Assembly (NCBI RefSeq): GCF_000712035.1
Contig: NZ_JONV01000007.1
Location: 124,001 to 188,000, forward strand
Reading direction: 5' to 3'
Origin: Salinicoccus luteus DSM 17002
GTDB taxonomy: Bacteria > Bacillota > Bacilli > Staphylococcales > Salinicoccaceae
DNA: 64,000 bases
In this document: piece after piece, positions 17,507-26,382 of the stretch
How the letters are laid out: each line of letters opens with the position of its first letter
How positions within the stretch are numbered: the first letter of the stretch is position 1
The notes under the pieces: generated by a model
Told to the model about the DNA's origin: nothing
Database searches by the model: none
The model's input: the letters and a program-made list of their open reading frames with translations, nothing else
Made by a program: the position numbers and the translations under genes

Positions 17507-17935
17507 ATGGACAGGGAAGAATTCAAGGATACACTGAAAGAAATTCTGGACAATAATAATATCGGTACGATGGCGACAATTCGTGACAATAAGCCGATGA
17601 ACCGCTACATGTACTTCTACAATGACGAACTTACGCTTTACACGTACACAAGAAAAGATACGTATAAGATCGACGACCTGGAAGCAAATCCATACGCCCA
17701 CATCCTGCTTGGATATGAAGAGCGGGAAGACAGGGGTGAGAGCTATGTCGAAATCCTCGGAAAGGCCAGCCTGCCTGAAGAAGTAACCCCTGATGTCGAC
17801 GAAATGCTCGCCAAGCTCGGCAACCTCTACCAGAAACTGAAAGGCGAGGACGACCTCCAGGCAATAAAGATCGACATCGAAACGGTACGGATCATGAACG
17901 ATGACGATGCGGAATCCGTTACTGTAGAACTATAG
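17507..17935 (+). CDS. pyridoxamine 5'-phosphate oxidase-fold protein (general stress protein 26 type)
   Basis: This 142-residue single-domain protein has the split-barrel flavin-binding fold. It starts IGTMATIRDNKPMNRYMYF, followed by a strand rich in Tyr/Thr (LTLYTYTRKDTYKI) and HILLGYEEREDRGESYVEILGKA. Members of this stress-protein group bind FMN, F420 or haem-like cofactors, and many are induced by general stress; catalytic activity is often undefined. The start at 17507 has AGGAGGG 6 bases upstream. It follows gltC by 53 bp on the same strand and ends at a strong bidirectional terminator. It is too short for true PdxH. Confidence 0.82.
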   Translation: MDREEFKDTLKEILDNNNIGTMATIRDNKPMNRYMYFYNDELTLYTYTRKDTYKIDDLEANPYAHILLGYEEREDRGESYVEILGKASLPEEVTPDVDEMLAKLGNLYQKLKGEDDLQAIKIDIETVRIMNDDDAESVTVEL

Positions 17936-17945
17936 AAACCGAATA

Positions 17946-17977
17946 AAAAGCCTGCCCGTTGAACGGGCAGGCTTTTT
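17946..17977. terminator. bidirectional terminator
   Basis: AAAAAGCCTGCCCG pairs with its complement around a 4-base loop, with A- and T-runs on the two sides. It serves the converging stress-protein gene and the DUF3100 pair. Confidence 0.93.
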
Positions 17978-17997
17978 GAATGCCAATTTTCGTATTT

Positions 17998-18447
17998 TCA
18001 GATGATGCCCTGAATCCTGAGCACCACTTCTGCAATCAGGGCCGATCCGAGGAATGTGCCGATGAACACCAGTATCGCTACGACAAGGGACCGCCATCCC
18101 ATATCCTTGAAATCGGTCCAGTTCCGGCCGATGGATATGCCGGCATAGGCCAAAATGGGTGTAGTGATGGCCAAAAGTTCCACCTGGCTCGTCCACTGGA
18201 CGACATAGCCCGACCCGGGAAACCAGGGAACGGAAACGATGATGCCGATCAGTGCGATGTATCCGACCGCAGGAATATTGACGGGTATGTATTCCTCCAT
18301 GATCATACCGAGCAGCGCGATGGCAATAAGAACAAGGATTCCCGGCACAGCCGCCCAGGAGTAGATGTCATAGCCTATCATATTGCCGAGCAGTGTCACA
18401 CCGGCGAATATCAAAAGTATCAATGTCCAGTCTATTATCTTCTTCAT
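17998..18447 (-). CDS. small polytopic membrane protein paired with a DUF3100-type protein
   Basis: The product has 149 residues and four to five hydrophobic segments. The start is ATG 18447, chosen because GGAGGAG lies 8 bases upstream; the in-frame ATG at 18471 would overlap the previous gene and lacks a site. It begins 4 bp after the stop codon of the larger membrane protein, so the two are translationally coupled and probably form one complex. Their combined build (short plus long hydrophobic subunit) resembles two-gene carriers, but transport is an inference. No enzyme motif is visible. Confidence 0.6.
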   Translation of the reverse strand: MKKIIDWTLILLIFAGVTLLGNMIGYDIYSWAAVPGILVLIAIALLGMIMEEYIPVNIPAVGYIALIGIIVSVPWFPGSGYVVQWTSQVELLAITTPILAYAGISIGRNWTDFKDMGWRSLVVAILVFIGTFLGSALIAEVVLRIQGII

Positions 18448-18451
18448 CCCT

Positions 18452-19252
18452 CTATTCTCCTCCGGCTTCATTTTTATTCATTACAGCATAGATCTTGTTT
18501 GCCAGCGGCAATCCGATAAACATGCTGACATAGAGTCCGGTTGCCAGTGAAATCAGGTTGCTGGCCCCCGCCAGTGCAATGATCTGCGACTCAAGTTCGG
18601 GATAGGCTGCGATTAGCGTCCCGCTTCCAGCAGCCATCATGCTGCCGCTGCCCACACCGGAAGCAAGCGCAAAGGATAACGGATGGATCGGCGTCAATGT
18701 AGCCAGCAGACCGGCAATGAGGCCGAGGAAGATCGCACCGAAGACGGTGCCGAAAATATACATCGTCATGACCCCTCTGCCTTCCGGAGAGTTGAAGCCG
18801 TACCGGTCCATGATCAGCCCCACATTCGGCTCCCTGCCGATGGAGTGGGCCATCCCCACGCTTTCCCGCTTCATGCCGAGCCATATCGCCACAGGCAGGG
18901 CCAGCAGTATGGTCCCCAGATTGCCGAGTTCCTGCAGGAGGAGTGCCGGCCCGACAGCAAGCAGCTCCTGAATCTGCGGCCCGATGACCACACCGATCTT
19001 GGCGATCAGGACACCCACCCCCATGACGATGAGCGGTTCGGCATGCTTCGACTGCCTCTTTGAAACGACAGGCGTGAAATAAAGGCCGAATCCGATGACC
19101 AGTGCATACAGCATCGGCAGCAGCAGTATGGCGCCCGGTCCGACGGGTATCGAAATCTGCCCAATCAGTTCCGTCAGCACCACAATGGCCAGTACGGCGG
19201 CATGCAGGCGCCAGTCCTTAAGAATTGCTTTCAGCTCCACTTTTTCGTTCAT
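18452..19252 (-). CDS. DUF3100-like integral membrane protein, putative transporter subunit
   Basis: This 266-residue protein has eight or so hydrophobic segments. Conserved-looking loops are LGMKRESVGMAHSIGREPNVGLI, NSPEGRGVMTMYI and ASGVGSGSMMAAGSGT. The last resembles the glycine-serine hairpins of carboxylate carriers. I assign it, with moderate confidence, to the DUF3100 group, which elsewhere lies beside amidohydrolases. The start is ATG 19252, with AAGGGGATG upstream; the longer frame to 19315 has no site. The downstream partner starts 4 bp after its stop codon. Function is unknown; uptake of an organic acid would fit the surrounding genes. Confidence 0.65.
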   Translation of the reverse strand: MNEKVELKAILKDWRLHAAVLAIVVLTELIGQISIPVGPGAILLLPMLYALVIGFGLYFTPVVSKRQSKHAEPLIVMGVGVLIAKIGVVIGPQIQELLAVGPALLLQELGNLGTILLALPVAIWLGMKRESVGMAHSIGREPNVGLIMDRYGFNSPEGRGVMTMYIFGTVFGAIFLGLIAGLLATLTPIHPLSFALASGVGSGSMMAAGSGTLIAAYPELESQIIALAGASNLISLATGLYVSMFIGLPLANKIYAVMNKNEAGGE

Positions 19253-19348
19253 GATACATCCCCTTTTCCTTCCGGTATCCATATACCCGACATTCATTAA
19301 TTTGAATATTACCACAGGTATTGCGTCTCCACAATTCGCCTACAGATA

Positions 19349-19378
19349 GAAAAGGATGACCTCCCGGCCATCCTTTTC
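19349..19378 (-). terminator. terminator at the end of the ten-gene organic-acid operon
   Basis: AAAAGGATG(G/A)CC arms close a GGGA-type loop and end in a TTTT run on the minus strand, right after the stop codon at 19383. Confidence 0.85.
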
Positions 19379-19382
19379 ATCA

Positions 19383-20441
19383 TTATTTTTCCTTCAGTCT
19401 TCTGATCAGCTCTCCCGTAACTTCCTCCGTCTTCTTGCCACCGCCGACATCCGGCGTCAGGAAGCCGTCTGCCGTCACACGTTCCATCGTATCAAGGAGT
19501 AGCGTACCCATCTCCTCCTCGCCATGATGGTCGAGCAGCATTTTTGCGGTCCAGAGTTGTCCGATCGGGTTGGCGATGCCTTTGCCGACAATATCCGGCG
19601 CAGAGCCATGCACGGGCTCGAACATTGAAGGATGCTTCCCGTTCAGGTTGAGATTGGCTGATGGTGCGATGCCGATGCTCCCCATGATTGCAGCACCGAT
19701 GTCGGTCAGTACGTCGCCGAAGAGGTTGCTTGCGACGATGACGTCATAGCGCTCCGGATGGGTGACGAATGTCGCGGCCAGTGCATCGATGTGCTGGGAG
19801 GATGTTTCAATATTCCCATGCTTTTCTGCAGTCTCCTTGAATACTTCATCCCAGAATGGCATGGAATGGAAGATGCCATTGGACTTTGTTGCGCTGGTCA
19901 CATGCCCGCCCCGGGATTTGGCCAATTCGAATGCATGCTCCATCGCCTGCTTTGTTGCACGTCTCGAGAAGACGTTGTTCTGTATGGCGATTTCGTTGTC
20001 GCCCTGGTACATCCGCCCACCGACGGAACTGTATTCCCCTTCACTGTTCTCACGGACGACCACAAGGTCGAAGTCTTTCGGATTCAGCAAGGGAGACCGG
20101 ATGCCTTCAAATACTTTCGCAGGACGCACATTGATTTCAAGTTCAAACTCCCTTCTGATCTTGAGCAGAAGTCCCCAGAGGGAGATGTGGTCCGGCACTT
20201 TTGAAATGTCGCCGACGGCTCCCAGAAAGACACTGTCCGACTGTCCGAGCCGCTCCAGTCCATCTTCAGCCATCATGGCCCCATGCTCCAGGTAATAGTC
20301 ACATCCATAGTCGAAATGCTCATATTCAAACGCAAGTCCACCATGCAGTTCTGCAATGGTGTCCAAAACCTTCAGGGCGTGCGGGACGACTTCTGTTCCA
20401 ATGCCGTCACCCGGCACTACGGCAAGTTTTATCTTTTTCAT
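19383..20441 (-). CDS. NAD-dependent decarboxylating dehydrogenase, D-malate/tartrate dehydrogenase family
   Basis: This 352-residue member of the isocitrate/isopropylmalate dehydrogenase superfamily has GDGIGTEVVPHAL at the N-terminus, the substrate-arginine region IRREFELEINVRP, VVRENSEGEYSSVGG, and the NAD loop EPVHGSAPDIVGKGIANP. These features point to the tartrate dehydrogenase/D-malate dehydrogenase branch rather than LeuB, and no other leucine gene is nearby. It would oxidise and decarboxylate a 2-hydroxy diacid (D-malate to pyruvate, or a methyl analogue). It is the last gene of the operon, 27 bp after the DASS carrier. A substrate such as 3-methylmalate cannot be excluded. Confidence 0.85.
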   Translation of the reverse strand: MKKIKLAVVPGDGIGTEVVPHALKVLDTIAELHGGLAFEYEHFDYGCDYYLEHGAMMAEDGLERLGQSDSVFLGAVGDISKVPDHISLWGLLLKIRREFELEINVRPAKVFEGIRSPLLNPKDFDLVVVRENSEGEYSSVGGRMYQGDNEIAIQNNVFSRRATKQAMEHAFELAKSRGGHVTSATKSNGIFHSMPFWDEVFKETAEKHGNIETSSQHIDALAATFVTHPERYDVIVASNLFGDVLTDIGAAIMGSIGIAPSANLNLNGKHPSMFEPVHGSAPDIVGKGIANPIGQLWTAKMLLDHHGEEEMGTLLLDTMERVTADGFLTPDVGGGKKTEEVTGELIRRLKEK

Positions 20442-20468
20442 AATTTCCTCCTGTTTGTCTATGTTGGA

Positions 20469-21899
20469 TTATGGCCAGAAACCGATCCATCTCCAATAAG
20501 TATACGCGATGACGATCATGATTGCGATGCTCGCAAGCGTCAGCCACAGGCCCGGCCACAGAAAATCCTTCTGGCTGACCCTGCCTGTACTGTGCACCAC
20601 GACATTCGGCATGGTTTCCACTATGAGAAGAAATCCGAGCAGCATTGAGATTGCTGAAGCGAAGACGATGACTACCGGGTCCACACCAGACTGTACGGAC
20701 AGGCTGATCAGGACAGGCATGAGGGTGATGACCGCCGTAGATACGTTGGTGACCCCCAAGTGATAGATCTGGGACACGATGATGGTGATGGGGATGGCAA
20801 GCCAGGGATTGCTGAAGACATCCAGAACAATCTGCGGAGATACCAGCACCTCCAGAAGATCGATGGCTCCGGACTCTATCAATGAATACCCCAAAGAGAG
20901 CGTGGCCCCGATCAGCAGCACCATGCCGAAGTTGATGTCGAGCATACGCTTCCAGGCAGCAAATCCCGTCACCGGTACGGACATCAATATGACAGCAAGC
21001 AGTGCCCCGAATGTCGGATGATATCCATGCCAGGACTCGGTGAACCAGATCAGTATGGTAACCACAAGTATCCCGATGCACTTCTTTTCATCAATCGACA
21101 GAGTGCCCAGCGCATCATATTTGCTCTTCATTTCAATCTGCAGCTTCTCGAATGAGTATGACTCCGGCGGATAGCATTTCCATACAATGTACATCGTCGC
21201 CAGGACGAGCAGCAACCACATTGGTGCAGCATATATGAACCATTGAAGATAGGATGTCGACACACCTTCATACAGCCTGAGTATTTCAACCGCCAGAATG
21301 TTCCCTATTGCCGCTGTAAGCACCACCGCGCCACTGACATTTCCTCCGAAAGCGGCACCGATATACATCAGCTTATTGAAGTTGGACCTTTCGTCCACGC
21401 CGGTCTCCTCTATAATATTGCTCAATATCGGAAGCATCAGGGAGGCCCGGACAGCCGTGGCGGGAATGAAGAAGGCCTGTACCTGCATCAGGATGAAGAA
21501 GCCGATATAGATGCCCTTGGCCGACTTTCCCATGAGCGAGAGCAGAAAATAGGTCATCCGCTTTACGAGCAGCGTCTGGTTCACTCCCACTGCCATCATC
21601 ATGCCGCCGATGATGAGGAAGACGGCCGGAGATGCGAAGCCGCTCAGGATTACATCCATCTCGACCGGCTTCATCACAATGAGCAGGACGATGATGACGA
21701 TTGAAGTCAGTTCGATTGGGATGGGCGCAAATGCCCACAGCACAAGACCGAACACCATGATGGCGATCGTACTCCTGGCAGGCCAGGAAACTGTATCGGG
21801 CAGAAATATGAGCACCGCTATGAACAGCAGCACGGCTGAAGCGAATACGGCTGCCTGCCCCCATCTTACCCCATTGGTATGCTTATGTTTTTCCGCCAT
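20469..21899 (-). CDS. SLC13/DASS family (INDY-type) carboxylate:sodium symporter, copy 2
   Basis: The product has 476 residues and 11-12 membrane segments. Blocks include IPIELTSIVIIVLL, PATAVRASLMLPIL and VTNVSTAVITLMPV. It is clearly a paralogue of the carrier at 7754-9193 and shares long stretches near the C-terminus (SNPW, MPNVVVH, QKDFLWPG). The start is ATG 21899, chosen for GGAGGA 8 bases upstream; the open frame continues to 21959 without a site. It lies between the TRAP permease and the malate/tartrate-type dehydrogenase in one operon, so di- or tricarboxylate uptake fits. The operon would then hold two unrelated uptake systems. Confidence 0.88.
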   Translation of the reverse strand: MAEKHKHTNGVRWGQAAVFASAVLLFIAVLIFLPDTVSWPARSTIAIMVFGLVLWAFAPIPIELTSIVIIVLLIVMKPVEMDVILSGFASPAVFLIIGGMMMAVGVNQTLLVKRMTYFLLSLMGKSAKGIYIGFFILMQVQAFFIPATAVRASLMLPILSNIIEETGVDERSNFNKLMYIGAAFGGNVSGAVVLTAAIGNILAVEILRLYEGVSTSYLQWFIYAAPMWLLLVLATMYIVWKCYPPESYSFEKLQIEMKSKYDALGTLSIDEKKCIGILVVTILIWFTESWHGYHPTFGALLAVILMSVPVTGFAAWKRMLDINFGMVLLIGATLSLGYSLIESGAIDLLEVLVSPQIVLDVFSNPWLAIPITIIVSQIYHLGVTNVSTAVITLMPVLISLSVQSGVDPVVIVFASAISMLLGFLLIVETMPNVVVHSTGRVSQKDFLWPGLWLTLASIAIMIVIAYTYWRWIGFWP

Positions 21900-21935
21900 C
21901 TCATCAATCCTCCATAAGACATTTTGCGATATAAA

Positions 21936-21962
21936 GAAATGCAGCATACTATGCTGCATTTC
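21936..21962 (-). terminator. perfect 12-bp intercistronic hairpin after the TRAP permease gene
   Basis: GAAATGCAGCAT and its complement enclose a 3-base loop just after the stop codon at 21971. The minus-strand continuation TTTATAT is only partly U-rich, so it may be a leaky terminator or a 3'-end stabiliser within the operon. Confidence 0.6.
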
Positions 21963-21970
21963 AGATTCCT

Positions 21971-24037
21971 CTATGTCATGTTCATCTGCTTGCCGCTTCT
22001 AGTGGTGGGCTGCGACTTTTTTTCACGCGCCTTCGGCTTATCCTTGTTTATATACTTCTGCATCAGCATTGCGACGATGATCAGTCCAACCGCTATAATG
22101 TCGGTATACAGGCTGGAGAGCATCAGCAGCACTGCAATGACGAGCAGCACCGCCCGCACATACCATGGTGACAGTTTCCTGAAGAACCACCCCTGGACGG
22201 CTGCGGACAGGAAGTAGACGCCGACAAGTGCTGTAATCGTCGCAAGTGCAATACTCAAGGTGCTGTCGCTCAAGAGCAGCAGTTCCGGACTGTAGAACAT
22301 CATGAATGGTACGATGAACGCCGCCAGTCCGATTTTGAAGGCTTCACCAGCAGTTTTCATCGGGTTGGTGCCGGTAATGCCGGCAGCTGCAAATGCCGCA
22401 AGTGCCACCGGTGGAGTGATTGCAGAGATGACCGCGTAATAGAAGACGAACATATGGGCCAAAATAGGTTCCATACCCATCCTTACAAGACCCGGTGCCA
22501 CCACAGATGCTGCAACGGCGTAGGCTGCCGTCGTCGGCATGCCCATTCCAAGGATGATGGAAAGTATCATCGCAAAGACCAGGGCGATCAGCATGTTGCT
22601 GTCGGCAATGGTAAGCAGCATCGTACTGAAGCGCTGCCCGACACCCGTCAATGCAATGACACCGACAATGATTCCGGCACATGCAACAATCGCAATCAGC
22701 TGCAGTGCATTTTTCATCCCAAGCTCAAATGCTTCGAGCACGTTCATGAAACCCATGCGCGTCTCCTTGCTGACCAGACTGAGCAGGAAGCAGACCACAA
22801 TGCCCACTGTACCAGCAAATATCACACTGTAACCGCTTGTAAGAAGGCCTATAAGAAGTACAATCGGGATGAAGAGGTATGCTTTTTTAAGCAGATACAT
22901 CTTGTCCGGAAGCATTTTCAGCGGGAGGCCCTTCAGCCCTTCCTTAAGTGCCTGGAAGTCGACCATGAAGTACACGGAGACGAAGTACAGGATGGCTGGT
23001 ATTGTCGCAGCCAATATGACTTCCGAATACGGAATGCCTGTAATCTCCGCCATCAGGAAGGCGCCTGCACCCATGATCGGCGGCAACAGCTGCCCGCCGG
23101 CAGACGCAGTCGCTTCAGTTGCTGCAGCAAAACGCGCCCTGTACCCCGTCTTTTTCATGAGCGGAATCGTGAGTGATCCCGTAGCGACAACGTTGCCTGC
23201 AGAAGTACCATTGATCATTCCCATCAGACCGGAAGAAAACACGGCGACCTTCGCAGGTCCGCCCCTCATCCAGCCCGCAAGGCGGAAGGCCACATCAATG
23301 AAATATTGGCCGACACCCGACATCTGGAGGAAAGCACCAAAGATGATGAAGAGAATGATGTATTTTGAGGAAACATCCGTCGTCACGCCGAATACACCAT
23401 CGAGGCCATAGATGTAAGTCGCGAACCTTTCAAATGAATATCCGTTATGGTTGAGTATCCCCGGCAGGTATGGACCCGCGAAGGAATAGAGGATGAATAC
23501 ACCCGCCAGAATGGGAAGCGTCCATCCGCTTGTTCTTCTTGTTATTTCCAGCACAAGCAGTATCCCCACTGTTGCGACGACCACATCCAGCGTCGTCGGC
23601 GTTACACCGAAACGGAACACGAGTGTCGAAAGGTTGGCGAATATATAATATCCGACAAATATTGCGGCACCAATCATCACCCAGTCGAGAATCGGTATCC
23701 GATTGGATTCGGTCTTCCATCCTTTATAGAACATCAGTGTCAACACGGTGCCGAACAGAATATGCGTACTTCTGAATACCCATGGGTCGATCGGATTGAA
23801 GTTGAGGATATAGAGGTGGTACAGTGCACCCACTACCGCAATGATCATGAAGGTATATCTTTTCCATCCTGTGAAATTCCTGGTCTTGGGCGACGCCTCC
23901 AGCGCATCCTCCACCACTTCCGTATCCAGTTTGCCGTCTTCCTCAATATCCGGATCTTTTTCAAGATCCGTCAAGTCATTTTTATCCCGCGGCTCATGCC
24001 GCTCTTCATTCTCTTCATGCAGATCTTTCCTGGACAT
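21971..24037 (-). CDS. TAXI-type TRAP transporter permease, fused 4TM-12TM (DctQM)
   Basis: This 688-residue membrane protein fuses the small (DctQ) and large (DctM) TRAP subunits. It has a charged cytoplasmic N-terminus of about 65 residues, four TM segments, then the large domain with AGNVVATGSLTIPLMKKTGYRARFAAATEATASAGGQLLPPIMG and LGMGMPTTAAY. TRAP permeases use the sodium gradient together with an extracytoplasmic solute receptor. The receptor gene is directly upstream. The start is ATG 24037, with AAGGGGGG 5 bases upstream. A stable hairpin separates the two genes. Location within the CoA-thioester catabolic operon suggests a dicarboxylate-like ligand. Confidence 0.92.
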   Translation of the reverse strand: MSRKDLHEENEERHEPRDKNDLTDLEKDPDIEEDGKLDTEVVEDALEASPKTRNFTGWKRYTFMIIAVVGALYHLYILNFNPIDPWVFRSTHILFGTVLTLMFYKGWKTESNRIPILDWVMIGAAIFVGYYIFANLSTLVFRFGVTPTTLDVVVATVGILLVLEITRRTSGWTLPILAGVFILYSFAGPYLPGILNHNGYSFERFATYIYGLDGVFGVTTDVSSKYIILFIIFGAFLQMSGVGQYFIDVAFRLAGWMRGGPAKVAVFSSGLMGMINGTSAGNVVATGSLTIPLMKKTGYRARFAAATEATASAGGQLLPPIMGAGAFLMAEITGIPYSEVILAATIPAILYFVSVYFMVDFQALKEGLKGLPLKMLPDKMYLLKKAYLFIPIVLLIGLLTSGYSVIFAGTVGIVVCFLLSLVSKETRMGFMNVLEAFELGMKNALQLIAIVACAGIIVGVIALTGVGQRFSTMLLTIADSNMLIALVFAMILSIILGMGMPTTAAYAVAASVVAPGLVRMGMEPILAHMFVFYYAVISAITPPVALAAFAAAGITGTNPMKTAGEAFKIGLAAFIVPFMMFYSPELLLLSDSTLSIALATITALVGVYFLSAAVQGWFFRKLSPWYVRAVLLVIAVLLMLSSLYTDIIAVGLIIVAMLMQKYINKDKPKAREKKSQPTTRSGKQMNMT

Positions 24038-24055
24038 CTTATCCCCCCTTAGAGG

Positions 24056-24084
24056 TTTCCGCATCCAGAATCCGGATGCGGAAA
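24056..24084 (-). repeat. intercistronic hairpin between TRAP receptor and permease genes
   Basis: TTTCCGCATCC and GGATGCGGAAA form a perfect 11-bp stem with a 7-base loop and no U-tract. Such stems often protect the upstream (receptor) mRNA and lower permease yield, giving excess binding protein. That role is inferred. Confidence 0.6.
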
Positions 24085-24102
24085 CAGTTAAGCTATGATC
24101 GT

Positions 24103-25146
24103 TTATTCACTGCTTTCTTCCCATTCAGCCGGATATACTTCATCCGGAAGCTCTACGCCGATTTCTTCATAGTAGCGGATGGCACCCGGGTGCATCGGAT
24201 AGTCGGTATTGTTCAGGATTGCTTCAGGGTCCTCAGCTTCTTCGGCAGAGCTGTGTGTATTGATCATCTGGTCGATGTTTTCGTGATACATTTTCACAAG
24301 ATCGTAGACGAAATCGGAGTTCGCCTCCTTCTGTACTACGCCGAAGTTGAACTGGGCAATCGTTTCAATCGGTCCTTCCTGTGAATCATAGGTGCCTTCA
24401 GGGATTGTGAACTCCTTGAAGTAGGAAAGCTCCTCCATGACCGCTTCACGGTTCTCCCCTTCGATACCGTAAATGTTGATGTCGGCCTGCGTCTCCGCTT
24501 CAACTACCGCCGAGATTGGAAGCCCTGCTGAGAAGCCGATGTGCTCAAGCTGGCCATCCAGCATCTGTGAAACCATGTCACTCGCTCCGGCAGCCACCTG
24601 CTCTCCTGTCTCGATGCCCAGCGTTTCATAGATGATCGGGTTATATGTTCCCGGTGTACCACCGGCAGGACCCACACCGACACGTTCCCCTTCATGCTCC
24701 TCTATGCTCGTGACCCCTGTGGATTCGAGCGAGAACCAGTTGAAAGGTGTGTCATACATCGGGAAGATGACACGGATATCCTGATATTCCTTTTCCGCCC
24801 ATTCCCCTTCACCGGTATAGCCTTCATACAGCGGACCTTCAGTCACCATACCGAGCTGTACATCATCCGCATCGAGCAGCTGAATGTTGTGGACCGGACC
24901 ACCTGTCACTTCCACGTTCGAAGTTATGTCAAGGTGTTCCTCAAGCATCGTGGCAAAGCCGCCGCCCCATATATAGTAGGTGCCGCCCTGCGAAGCTGTA
25001 CCGATCGTCACCGTGCTCGGATATTCATTCTCTTCAAAATCAGCTTCGGCTTCTTCTCCGCCTCCGCTGTCTCCACCGTCTCCACCACATGCTGCCATTA
25101 CGCCAACTGTCAGAATGAGCATCATCAAAAACCATAACTTTTTCAT
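24103..25146 (-). CDS. TAXI family TRAP transporter solute-binding lipoprotein
   Basis: This 347-residue lipoprotein has signal MKKLWFLMMLILTVGVMAAC, with lipobox cysteine 20, and a Gly/Glu-rich linker to about residue 45. The TAXI receptor fold starts at TVTIGTASQGGTYYIWGGG. It is exported, lipid-anchored outside the membrane and hands ligand to the fused permease encoded downstream. TAXI receptors bind carboxylates or amino acids such as glutamate or 2-oxoglutarate; the ligand here is unknown. The gene follows the acyl-CoA dehydrogenase by 25 bp in the operon. Confidence 0.93.
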   Translation of the reverse strand: MKKLWFLMMLILTVGVMAACGGDGGDSGGGEEAEADFEENEYPSTVTIGTASQGGTYYIWGGGFATMLEEHLDITSNVEVTGGPVHNIQLLDADDVQLGMVTEGPLYEGYTGEGEWAEKEYQDIRVIFPMYDTPFNWFSLESTGVTSIEEHEGERVGVGPAGGTPGTYNPIIYETLGIETGEQVAAGASDMVSQMLDGQLEHIGFSAGLPISAVVEAETQADINIYGIEGENREAVMEELSYFKEFTIPEGTYDSQEGPIETIAQFNFGVVQKEANSDFVYDLVKMYHENIDQMINTHSSAEEAEDPEAILNNTDYPMHPGAIRYYEEIGVELPDEVYPAEWEESSE

Positions 25147-25171
25147 AAATGTTATCCCCTTTGTTTAATGT

Positions 25172-26368
25172 TTAGTAAGACCTCGGCATGCCCAGGACAT
25201 GCTGTCCAATGTAGGAAAGGATCATGTTATTGTTCACTGGTGCCACCTGGTACATCCGCGTCTCCCTGAACTTCCGTTCTATATCGTACTCATCCACGAA
25301 ACCGTTTCCCCCGTAAGTATTGATCGCGACATTCGCCGCTTCCCAACTGGCCTCGCTGGATATCAGCTTGGCCGTATTCGCCTCTTCTCCACAGTTCTCA
25401 CCCGTATCGAACTTTTCAGCCGCCTTGTATCTCAGGGCATCCGCTGCTTTGATCGAGGCATACGCTCTGGCGATTGGAAACTGGACCCCCTGGTTCTCTC
25501 CGATTTTTTTGTTGAACACCTCCCTTTCGCTTGCATAGCCGGTTGCCCTGTCGATGAAGAAGTAGCCATCCCCGATGCTCTCTGAAGCAAGCAGAATCCG
25601 TTCGGCATTCATACCGTCGAGCACATACTTGAAGCCTTTCCCCTCCTCACCGATAACGCTGTCGGCAGGAATCTTCATATCCTTGTACCAGATCTTGTTC
25701 GTTGCATAGTTGAACATCGTCCTTACCGGCTCCACCTCAAGGGCATCGGGCTGTTCTTCCCTGATTTCACGCAGGTCGACAAGGAAAAGCGTCATTCCAT
25801 GTGACTTCTTCTCCACTTCCTCAAGCGGTGTCGTACGGGCCAGGAGGAGCAGGAGGTCGGACTGCAGAATCCGGCTCGTCCAGTTCTTGTGTCCATTGAT
25901 GACATACCCGTCCGCCTGCTTCTCGGCGAAGGTGGTGATTGCCGTCGTATTTGACCCCGCTTCAGGTTCGGTGATCGAAAAGGCCTGCATGCGTATTTCA
26001 CCACTTGCGATACCGGGCAGATATTTCTCCTTCTGTTCTTTATTGCCATGTCTGAGCAATGACCCCATCGTATACATCTGGGCGTGGCAGGCAGCAGCAT
26101 GCCCTCCCGCCCTGTGTATCTCTTCAAGGATGATCGTCGCCTCGGTGAGGCCATACCCCTTGCCGCCATACTCCGGAGGAATGAGCACCGACAGGTAGCC
26201 CTCTTCAGTCAGTGCATCCACGAATGCCTGTGGATATTCCCTGTCCGGATCGAGCCGCCTCCAGTATTCATTGCCGAATGAGTCGCACAGCGCCCGCACT
26301 TTAAGGCGCAGGTCCTCCCTCTCCGCTTCACTCAAAGTAATCGTTTCAGTACCAATCAATTCACTCAT
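25172..26368 (-). CDS. acyl-CoA dehydrogenase family flavoprotein
   Basis: The product has 398 residues in the usual three-part fold: helical N-domain (about 15-130), beta-barrel with AFSITEPEAGSNTTA and GHKNWTSR, and helical C-domain. The C-terminal NTYGGNGFVDEYDIERKFRETR holds the candidate catalytic Glu in DEYD. It oxidises an acyl-CoA at the alpha-beta bond using FAD and electron-transfer flavoprotein. In an operon with CoA transferase, MaoC hydratase and CitE-like lyase, a branched dicarboxylyl-CoA such as methylsuccinyl-CoA is a plausible substrate. Glutaryl- or short-chain acyl-CoA remain alternatives. The start at 26368 has AAGGGGATG upstream. Confidence 0.9.
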   Translation of the reverse strand: MSELIGTETITLSEAEREDLRLKVRALCDSFGNEYWRRLDPDREYPQAFVDALTEEGYLSVLIPPEYGGKGYGLTEATIILEEIHRAGGHAAACHAQMYTMGSLLRHGNKEQKEKYLPGIASGEIRMQAFSITEPEAGSNTTAITTFAEKQADGYVINGHKNWTSRILQSDLLLLLARTTPLEEVEKKSHGMTLFLVDLREIREEQPDALEVEPVRTMFNYATNKIWYKDMKIPADSVIGEEGKGFKYVLDGMNAERILLASESIGDGYFFIDRATGYASEREVFNKKIGENQGVQFPIARAYASIKAADALRYKAAEKFDTGENCGEEANTAKLISSEASWEAANVAINTYGGNGFVDEYDIERKFRETRMYQVAPVNNNMILSYIGQHVLGMPRSY

Positions 26369-26382
26369 TGCTGCATCCCCTT

